Shown here: in pieces, positions 1 through 4,802 of the stretch | Position numbering within the stretch: position 1 is the first letter of the stretch | Layout: every line of letters starts with the position of its first letter | Assembly: GCA_002787455.1 (NCBI GenBank) | Contig: PCWU01000019.1 | Location: 1-6,692 of the forward strand | Reading direction: 5' to 3' | Length of the DNA stretch: 6,692 bases | Source of the DNA: Gallionellaceae bacterium CG11_big_fil_rev_8_21_14_0_20_60_62 | Lineage (GTDB): Bacteria > Pseudomonadota > Gammaproteobacteria > Burkholderiales > Gallionellaceae | Notes under the pieces: model-generated | Seen by the model: only the letters and a program-made list of their open reading frames with translations | Database searches by the model: none | Told to the model about the DNA's origin: nothing | Made by a program: the position numbers and the translations under genes

Positions 1-651
1 ATCGACTGCATGCGTCAGCGGCAACATGCCGGCAACCACCTGCATACCTTGCGGCAACTGGGTGACCGGAAAAAAAACGCCGCATAGTAGCATCATCGGG
101 GTGATGACCAGGGTGAAGTAGTACATGAAAAAGTCATAGGCGGGCGCCAGCGCGGTGATGATGAGGCCGACCGAAGCAAAGGTGAGGCCGATCAGCAAGG
201 ACAGCGGAATCATCCACAGCGACAGCGGCGCATGCGACAGGCCGAGCAGCCAAATCACCGCCAGCACCGCTGCACCGGACATCAAACTCTTGGTCGCCGC
301 CCACAAAATTTCCGCCAGCACCACGTCGTCCAGGGTGACCGGCGTGTTGAGGATCGCCTCCCAGGTGCGCTGCTCGTGCATGCGCGAGAAACCGGAGTAC
401 AGCGCCTCAAAGCTGGCACTGTTCATCGCCGAATAACACAGCGTGCCGGCGGCCAGAAAAGTGATGTAGGGCATGCCTCCGATTTGCGGCAGCAGGCTGC
501 CGAGTCCGTAACCCAGACCCAGCATGTAGATCACCGGATCGGCCAGATGGCCGAGGATGGACGGTGCGGCGACCTTGCGCCAGACCAGCCAGTGGCGGCG
601 CCAGATCGGGATGAAGCGCAGACTGATTCGCGGCAATGCAAAGTGGTTCAT
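1..651 (-). CDS. ABC-2 type transporter permease, NodJ/DrrB-like (partial, C-terminus beyond left edge)
   Basis: This is the inner-membrane subunit of an ABC exporter, and it pairs with the ATPase just upstream. Translating back from the ATG at 651-649 gives 217 residues, starting MNHFALPRISLRF, open to the window edge. Visible features are a cytoplasmic basic N-terminus with WRRHWLVWRK (residues 17-26), then hydrophobic segments near 33-52, 61-75, 122-137, 146-168 and 176-195. NodJ-type signatures include SFEALYSGFSRM (around 80-91), EQRTWEAILNTPVTLDDV (around 93-110) and PLTHAVD at the edge. NodJ-type permeases are about 250-260 residues long, so roughly 40 C-terminal residues are missing. 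The start is set by AGGGAG at 665-660, 8 bases upstream, and by the ATGA overlap with the ATPase stop, which implies coupled translation. The family is clear. The substrate is unknown, because relatives export lipo-oligosaccharides, drugs or polysaccharides. Confidence 0.92.
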   Translation of the reverse strand, partial: MNHFALPRISLRFIPIWRRHWLVWRKVAAPSILGHLADPVIYMLGLGYGLGSLLPQIGGMPYITFLAAGTLCYSAMNSASFEALYSGFSRMHEQRTWEAILNTPVTLDDVVLAEILWAATKSLMSGAAVLAVIWLLGLSHAPLSLWMIPLSLLIGLTFASVGLIITALAPAYDFFMYYFTLVITPMMLLCGVFFPVTQLPQGMQVVAGMLPLTHAVD

Positions 652-1562
652 TCGCGCATCTCCCTGCCGGTCAGTTTGAGGAACACGTCTTCCAGATTCG
701 CCGGGCGGTGCAGATAGCGTAACGCGCTTTGTGTTTGCAGATGCGCAACCAGCGGCTGCGCGTCCTGCACGTAACAGAAAGCCGATTCACCGCTCACCTC
801 AAAGCGTTGCGCATAACCCGCTGCATGCTCGTGCGCCCACGCTTCGGCATGCTCGCCATATACTTCCACCACTTGCGGCTCGATGTGGGTTTCGATCAGT
901 GCGCGGGGACTGCCTTCGGCAATCAGCCGCCCGTTGTCCAGCACCGCAAGGCGATGGCACAGCCGCTCGGCCTCGTCCATGAAATGGGTGGTGAGCAGCA
1001 GCGTTTTGCCTTGCCGCGTCAATTCGTGCAGACGCTGCCAGATCAGGTGGCGCGCCTGCGGATCGAGACCGGTGGTCGGCTCGTCGAGGAAGATCACGTC
1101 GGGATCGTTCACCAGCGCGCGCGCCAGCGTCAGGCGCCGTTTCATGCCGCCGGACAGCGTCGGCACTTTGGCATCGCGCTTGTGGCTGAGGCTGGCGAAT
1201 TCGAGCAACGAGGGGATGCGCGCTTCGATCTCGCTATCCTGCATGCCGAAATAGCGCCCGTACACCAGCAGATTTTCTGCCACGCTGAAATCAGGGTCGA
1301 GATTGTCCATCTGCGGCACCACGCCGACGCGGATGCGCGCCTCGCGCGCCGCCTGCGGCACCGGCAGATCGAGCAGGGTTGCGGTGCCCGCATCCGGCGC
1401 GATCAGACCCAACAACATGCGCAAAGTGGTCGTCTTGCCCGCGCCGTTCGGGCCGAGCAGGCCGAAGCATTCGCCCTTATAAATGGACAGGTCGAGGCCA
1501 TCCACCACGCGCTGCCCGGCGTAGGATTTTTGCAATCCGCAAGCTCTGATGACTGCATTCAT
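648..1562 (-). CDS. ABC transporter ATP-binding protein, NodI/DrrA-like
   Basis: This 304-residue cytoplasmic ATPase powers the exporter whose permease overlaps its stop codon. All nucleotide-binding motifs are present: Walker A GPNGAGKTT (37-45), Q-loop Gln84 in VGVVPQMDNLDPDF, signature LSGGM (136-140), Walker B VIFLDEP (156-162), D-loop GLDP (165-168) and H-loop His193. The Q-loop region DNLDPDFSVAENLLVYGRYF and the C-terminal LEDVFLKLTGREMR are typical of NodI-like proteins of the DrrA family, which are normally 300-340 residues. The ATG at 1562-1560 is preceded by AGAAGGG with about 8 bases between. Upstream lies a 106-base gap holding a large inverted repeat, so the gene may have its own leader. 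Rhizobial nodIJ are thought to derive from betaproteobacterial pairs like this one. No nodulation gene is visible here, so Nod factor export should not be assumed. Confidence 0.96.
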   Translation of the reverse strand: MNAVIRACGLQKSYAGQRVVDGLDLSIYKGECFGLLGPNGAGKTTTLRMLLGLIAPDAGTATLLDLPVPQAAREARIRVGVVPQMDNLDPDFSVAENLLVYGRYFGMQDSEIEARIPSLLEFASLSHKRDAKVPTLSGGMKRRLTLARALVNDPDVIFLDEPTTGLDPQARHLIWQRLHELTRQGKTLLLTTHFMDEAERLCHRLAVLDNGRLIAEGSPRALIETHIEPQVVEVYGEHAEAWAHEHAAGYAQRFEVSGESAFCYVQDAQPLVAHLQTQSALRYLHRPANLEDVFLKLTGREMRE

Positions 1563-1578
1563 TGTTTAAACCCTTCTT

Positions 1579-1651
1579 GCCACAGAGAACACAGAGGACA
1601 CAGAAAGGTCTGTGCATGGTTTTTCTCTGTGGGCTCTGTGTTCTCTGCGGC
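1579..1651. repeat. Inverted repeat of CACAGAG-type 9-base units (3 + 3), dispersed-repeat-like
   Basis: The left arm holds three adjacent 9-mers, CACAGAGAA (1581-1589), CACAGAGGA (1590-1598) and CACAGAAAG (1599-1607). The right arm holds three in the opposite orientation, TTCTCTGTG (1623-1631), GGCTCTGTG (1632-1640) and TTCTCTGCG (1641-1649). The outer 18 bases of the arms (1579-1596 and 1634-1651) are complementary at 17 of 18 positions, and the inner part pairs with a small bulge around a loop near 1608-1621. The element fills most of the gap between the hydrolase and the ABC ATPase, so in the minus-strand transcript it would fold just upstream of the ATPase ribosome-binding site. A T-run (1659-1665) follows only in the plus direction, where no gene lies upstream. 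I infer a dispersed intergenic repeat, or a hairpin that shapes ABC expression or mRNA stability. Confidence 0.8.
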
Positions 1652-1668
1652 CGGATTGTTTTTTTGTT

Positions 1669-2289
1669 TCACAACCCGACCCCGCTGAAATGCCGCTTTA
1701 CGATGTCGCGCAATTGGGTCAGGCGGCCGTGAAAAAAATGACCGCAGGCGGGCAGCACCACGATCGGCAGGTGCTGCGGGCGCGCCCAGTCGAAGGCGTC
1801 GGCCAGCGGCACGACTTCGTCCTGTTCGCCGTGGATGACCAGCGCGTCCGGCGACACGTCAGGCATCGCAAACCGGCCGACTGCCGGGGCGGCGAGCACC
1901 AGATGTTGCGGCGCAAGGTGTTGTGCGGCGCGCGCCGCCACGTAGCCGCCAAAAGAAAACCCGGAAAGCAGCAGTGGCAGTTCGTCGCCAAACTGTTCCT
2001 GCGCATAGCGCGCAACGGCAATCAGGTCTGCGGCTTCTCCATCGCCGTCGTTGTATTTTCCCTCGCTGGCACCGACACCGCGAAAATTGAAACGCAGCGC
2101 GACGCAGCCGATTTCGGCGAATGTCCTGGCCAGGGTGACCGCGACTTTGTTCTCCATCGTGCCGCCCAGGATAGGCAACGGATGTGCGACCAATGCGAGG
2201 GCGCGCGGCGGCGCTTTCGGCACATGCGCGATACCTTCCAGATTGCCGGCCGGGCCGGCCAGGGAAAATTGCTGCAGTTTAGCCGGCAT
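1669..2289 (-). CDS. Alpha/beta hydrolase, small COG2945-like
   Basis: This is a 206-residue alpha/beta-fold hydrolase, probably cytoplasmic since no signal peptide is seen. Motifs are an early strand with AHPLPILGGTMENKV (35-49), the oxyanion-type segment RFNFRGVGASEG (66-77), the nucleophile elbow GFSFGG with Ser112, the acid in HGEQDEVVP (probably Asp157) and the catalytic His in CGHFFHG (His184). The triad therefore looks complete. The HPHP/NFRGVGxSxG pattern and the roughly 210-residue length fit the compact predicted hydrolases of COG2945, whose substrates are mostly unknown. The start at 2289 shares its A with the ferredoxin stop (TGATG), so translation is probably by re-initiation. 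Only a weak GGAAAGA lies 11 bases upstream. The frame stays open further upstream to 2421, but that part overlaps the ferredoxin and was not used. A dienelactone-hydrolase-like or acylpeptidase-like activity is possible but not shown. Confidence 0.92.
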   Translation of the reverse strand: MPAKLQQFSLAGPAGNLEGIAHVPKAPPRALALVAHPLPILGGTMENKVAVTLARTFAEIGCVALRFNFRGVGASEGKYNDGDGEAADLIAVARYAQEQFGDELPLLLSGFSFGGYVAARAAQHLAPQHLVLAAPAVGRFAMPDVSPDALVIHGEQDEVVPLADAFDWARPQHLPIVVLPACGHFFHGRLTQLRDIVKRHFSGVGL

Positions 2290-2603
2290 CAGATTTTCAA
2301 TCTTTCCACGACTTTCCCGTTTTTCAGATGGGATTCGATGATCTCGTCGAGGTCTTTCTCGTCCACGTAGGTATACCAGACACCTTCGGGATAGACCACG
2401 ATCACCGGGCCATCGTCGCAACGATCCATGCAGCCCGCCGAATTGATGCGAATACGGTTCTGCCGGCTGGACAGACCCAGCGCCTTGACCTTGTTTTTGA
2501 CATAGTCGCGCGCCTTTTGCGCGTCATGATTGCCGCAGCAGGCGCTTCCGTCCTCGCGCTGGTTGGTGCAAAAGAACACGTGTTTGGCGTAATAATTTTT
2601 CAT
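2289..2603 (-). CDS. Thioredoxin-like [2Fe-2S] ferredoxin
   Basis: This 104-residue protein matches the thioredoxin-fold [2Fe-2S] ferredoxins (Shethna / Aquifex Fd1 type, COG3411). Cysteines lie at 12, 22, 23, 58 and 62. The SAGCMDRCDDGPVIVVYPEG stretch (55-74) is the hallmark second cluster half with its Cys-x3-Cys pair, followed by VWYTYV and a C-terminal helix and tail ending VVERLKI. Cluster ligands are likely Cys12, one of Cys22/Cys23, Cys58 and Cys62. It would be a soluble one-electron carrier or cluster-bearing protein, and the partner is unknown. The ATG at 2603-2601 is chosen because AGGAGC sits 7 bases upstream and the protein aligns with the family from its first residues. A longer reading up to 2927 overlaps VanZ and is a shadow. 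The start overlaps the VanZ stop (ATGA) and the stop overlaps the hydrolase start. Confidence 0.96.
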   Translation of the reverse strand: MKNYYAKHVFFCTNQREDGSACCGNHDAQKARDYVKNKVKALGLSSRQNRIRINSAGCMDRCDDGPVIVVYPEGVWYTYVDEKDLDEIIESHLKNGKVVERLKI

Positions 2604-3670
2604 CGGTAGCTCCTGTCCTGATTGATGATTCTCCGGTACGACAGACCCGCATACAGCCACAGCAGCAACGGAAACAGCACCGACACGATTTGCACCATGT
2701 GGTTGAAGTTCCGCAAGTGGCCGTAGTGCCAATGATAAAGCCGCATCGCGCCGACCGGGGCGGTGCTGTCCATCAGCGCGAACGCCAAAAGCATATACGC
2801 AAGCGCCGCCAGCAACATGACGGCGAGTAATACCTTGCCGCGCAAGCAGGCGCTCACTCCCAGCAATCCCAGCCCGGCTAACAGGCCGAGCATGGCTTCG
2901 CCATTTAGCCACAACATCAGTGCCCACGATCTTAACAGCACCGCCGCCATGATGAATTTACCCAGAGCGACCGCGCACAGAATCAGCAGCAGGGTGGCAA
3001 CCGCATGTTGCCGGTTGCGAAACAGCGTGAGCAACAACAGGCCGATCAACCATAAGTTGGCAGCCACGGCCACGCCCCCCCACAGACTGAAAGCGGTTTG
3101 CGGCAGGCTGGCGGGCGATGCGGCGAGGAAGACGTTGCCCAGCATCGGCAAAGACGGATTGATCTGGGCGAACATCCACAGCAGGACCAGCGCCAGACCA
3201 AAATCCACCCCTGCCCCTCGCTGCATCAGGTCAATGCGCCATTGGGTAATCCGCGCAAATCCGCCTTGCGGCGCGATACTCACCGCCACTAGCGCACCGC
3301 AAAAAGCTCCGGTGGTGTTGGTCAACAGATCAATATTGGCGCTGGCGCGTGACGGCAGATATCCCTGCATGAACTCCATCGACGCCGACAGCAAAAACGC
3401 CGCCAGCGTGGCCAGCGCCAAACTGTGCCCCACCCTGTAACGCAACATCAGGGTCAGCGCCAGCAACAGTCCGAGCGGCAAGTAAGCCAGCCAGTTGGTC
3501 AGCGCGTCGAACGCGGTGTAAGCCTGGTGCAACGGCGCGGCCAGCACCTGCCAAAAGCTGATAGTTGGCGCTTGCCAATCCGCGAAGGGCGACAGACTGG
3601 CATAGATGATCATCAGCACATAACACGCCAGCAGGTAGCGCCGCAGCAAGGCGCGGCGCGGCACGAACAT
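2600..3670 (-). CDS. VanZ-family integral membrane protein
   Basis: This 356-residue protein has about ten hydrophobic segments (roughly 12-28, 57-75, 84-98, 116-133, 155-170, 196-216, 222-242, 256-274, 279-299 and 325-344). The N-terminal third is a VanZ domain: YASLSPFADW (23-32), NWLAYLPLGLLLA (59-71) and the signature running from SASMEFMQ (95-102) through Arg108 and NIDLLTNTTGAFCG (112-125). Named after a teicoplanin-resistance protein, the family is widespread and mostly of unknown function, so antibiotic resistance should not be inferred. The C-terminal half adds further helices and a His-rich loop at 313-324. I chose Met at 3670 because GAGAG lies 5 bases upstream. Met at 3682 (adding MRAD) lacks a ribosome-binding site but is possible. 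The frame stays open to 3955, but that part lies antisense to a hemerythrin gene. It is first in the ferredoxin-hydrolase operon. Confidence 0.9.
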   Translation of the reverse strand: MFVPRRALLRRYLLACYVLMIIYASLSPFADWQAPTISFWQVLAAPLHQAYTAFDALTNWLAYLPLGLLLALTLMLRYRVGHSLALATLAAFLLSASMEFMQGYLPSRASANIDLLTNTTGAFCGALVAVSIAPQGGFARITQWRIDLMQRGAGVDFGLALVLLWMFAQINPSLPMLGNVFLAASPASLPQTAFSLWGGVAVAANLWLIGLLLLTLFRNRQHAVATLLLILCAVALGKFIMAAVLLRSWALMLWLNGEAMLGLLAGLGLLGVSACLRGKVLLAVMLLAALAYMLLAFALMDSTAPVGAMRLYHWHYGHLRNFNHMVQIVSVLFPLLLWLYAGLSYRRIINQDRSYR

Positions 3671-3800
3671 GTCTGCTCTCATCGGTGGCGCGCCGGAAAA
3701 TGAATTGGGCTCATACAGGTTGACTCCGCAGGCAGGGTGGGAAAGAATGCGCCTGCTGTTAAAAATATAACGATGTTTCAAACTCTCTCTGGAGGAGATT
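3671..3800. promoter_or_regulatory. Divergent intergenic region, candidate promoters for VanZ operon and hemerythrins
   Basis: This gap lies between the divergent VanZ and hemerythrin genes and must hold their start signals. An AT-rich core at 3758-3771 carries a -10-like TATAAC (3766-3771, plus strand) and, on the other strand, TATATT (3769-3764). The same core is a small dyad, GTTA-N6-TAAC. No convincing -35 stands at the right distance from either -10. A TTGACT at 3720-3725 pairs only with a weak AAGAAT at 3743-3748. The strong ribosome-binding site GGAGGAG (3791-3797) sets the hemerythrin start at 3801. Strand assignment and exact promoters are uncertain. Confidence 0.4.
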
Positions 3801-4265
3801 ATGGCATACCTGCACTGGTCCAATGACTTGGACACAGGGATCGCGGTCATCGACACACAACATCGGCGCATCGTCGATCTGATCAATGAACTGGACAGCG
3901 CGCACGAGACGGGAGACATGGGCATTACCAACCATGTGCTGGGCGAATTGGTCAATTACACCCTGTCGCATTTCAGTTTTGAAGAAGAATTACAGGAAAA
4001 GGCGAACTATCCGTTTTTCAAGGCGCACAAACGCGTGCACGAGATATTTACCAAACGCGTGGCCGAGTTCCAGCAGCGTGCGTCAAACGGGGAAAACGTG
4101 GCGCCGGAAGTGCTGGCCATGCTGAAGATCTGGCTGGTCAACCACATCAAGGGGGATGATGCCGACTATGTGGAATGCGTGGTCAAATCGCTTGGTGTAG
4201 AGCTAAAGAAGCCGGAAACGACCGGCGGCTGGCTGGGCGGCATGCTGAAGAAGTTCTTCGGCTGA
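3801..4265 (+). CDS. Bacteriohemerythrin (first of tandem pair)
   Basis: This is a 154-residue single-domain hemerythrin, a four-helix bundle that binds O2 reversibly at a non-haem di-iron site. All expected ligands are present: His21 (in VIDTQH), His57 and Glu61 (HFSFE), His76 and His80 (HKRVH), His115 and Asp120 (HIKGDD). The N-terminal LHWSNDLDTGIAVIDTQH is typical of bacterial family members, which are usually 130-155 residues long. A tail of about 20 residues follows the bundle and ends GGWLGGMLKKFFG, suggesting a short amphipathic or docking helix. GGAGGAG 3 bases before the ATG indicates efficient translation. There is no signal peptide, so it is cytoplasmic. Roles known or proposed for the family include O2 delivery to oxidases, O2 or NO sensing, and iron storage; the sequence does not choose among them. 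It is probably co-transcribed with the second hemerythrin 37 bases downstream. Confidence 0.96.
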   Translation: MAYLHWSNDLDTGIAVIDTQHRRIVDLINELDSAHETGDMGITNHVLGELVNYTLSHFSFEEELQEKANYPFFKAHKRVHEIFTKRVAEFQQRASNGENVAPEVLAMLKIWLVNHIKGDDADYVECVVKSLGVELKKPETTGGWLGGMLKKFFG

Positions 4266-4302
4266 ATCGCACCCCCGCTTCAACTTTTTCTAAAAGCGCC
4301 TT

Positions 4303-4770
4303 ATGCCCAAAATTATCTGGTCCGACAAACTTACGACCGGCATCCCTTCGATCGACGAGCAGCATCACGAACTCATCGAGCTAATCAATATCTTGCAGGA
4401 CAATATCGAGCGGGGCGAGCTGACCCTGGCCGGACAGACCTTGCAGGCGCTGACCGAAAAAAAGATGGCGCACTGCATGCACGAGGAGGAATTGCTGTGC
4501 CAATCCGGATTCCCCTTTTACAAACCGCACAAGCGCCAGCACGAGAGCTTCGTCCGGGAATGCACCGCCTTTTACCAGCGCGCCCAGGCGGGCGAGCATG
4601 TTACCTACAAGGCGTTGGCATTCGTCAAACTGTGGATGGTCAAGCACATTCGGGGAGAAGATATCGATTACGCAAACTTTGTGCGGCGGCATATCGAAAG
4701 CGGGGCAGAGCCTGTCGTGCCATGGCATTTGCGCACCCTGAACCGTTTTTTTCCAAAACGCGGAAAATAG
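4303..4770 (+). CDS. Bacteriohemerythrin (second of tandem pair)
   Basis: This 155-residue hemerythrin has the same seven di-iron ligands at the same residue numbers as its upstream neighbour: His21, His57, Glu61, His76, His80, His115 and Asp120. It starts MPKIIWSDKLTTGIPSIDEQ. It differs clearly elsewhere, for example in AHCMHEEELLCQ (56-67), and carries three cysteines (58, 66, 87) against one in the first copy. The two are therefore diverged paralogues rather than a recent duplication. The C-terminus WHLRTLNRFFPKRGK resembles the tail of the first copy. No good ribosome-binding site precedes the ATG, which follows AAAAGCGCCTT, so translation may depend on coupling or be weak. The 37-base spacing and shared strand suggest one operon. 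The different Cys content and surface hint at a different partner or O2 affinity, but this is inference. Confidence 0.95.
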   Translation: MPKIIWSDKLTTGIPSIDEQHHELIELINILQDNIERGELTLAGQTLQALTEKKMAHCMHEEELLCQSGFPFYKPHKRQHESFVRECTAFYQRAQAGEHVTYKALAFVKLWMVKHIRGEDIDYANFVRRHIESGAEPVVPWHLRTLNRFFPKRGK

Positions 4771-4771
4771 C

Positions 4772-4798
4772 CGCGCCGACCATGCTCAGGACGGCGCG
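4772..4798. terminator. Hairpin between convergent hemerythrin and polA genes, possible bidirectional terminator
   Basis: Arms CGCGCCG (4772-4778) and CGGCGCG (4792-4798) are perfectly complementary over 7 bases around a 13-base loop. Two further C-G pairs are possible inside after an A-A mismatch. It sits in the 32-base gap between two convergent stop codons, where a shared terminator is expected. Neither side has a strong T-run (CATTTC on the plus side, CTATTTTCC on the minus side), so intrinsic termination would be weak. Confidence 0.45.
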
Positions 4799-4802
4799 CA
4801 TT

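Noticed and set aside
729..1688. Long plus-strand reading frame of 319 codons antisense to the ABC ATPase
   Set aside because: It lies opposite a gene with every ABC motif. Its composition (rich in Arg, His, Gln) is typical of a GC-driven antisense shadow, it has no recognisable domain, and it runs through the inverted repeat.
1612..2370. Plus-strand reading frame of 252 codons antisense to the hydrolase and ferredoxin
   Set aside because: It is a shadow of two genes with complete catalytic and cluster motifs. No ribosome-binding site or family resemblance was seen.
2604..2927. N-terminal extension of the ferredoxin frame
   Set aside because: It overlaps the VanZ coding region in another frame, and the family-like sequence and a good ribosome-binding site begin at 2603.
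2600..3670. VanZ as evidence for glycopeptide resistance
   Set aside because: The family is broad and no vanA/vanH/vanX-type gene is present; the name alone does not support resistance.
3738..3753. Possible sigma-54 promoter with GG and GC at -24/-12 spacing
   Set aside because: Only the two dinucleotides match. The rest of the -24 and -12 elements does not fit the consensus.
3671..3955. N-terminal extension of the VanZ frame
   Set aside because: It crosses the divergent intergenic region and runs antisense to the first hemerythrin. The extra residues are not VanZ-like.
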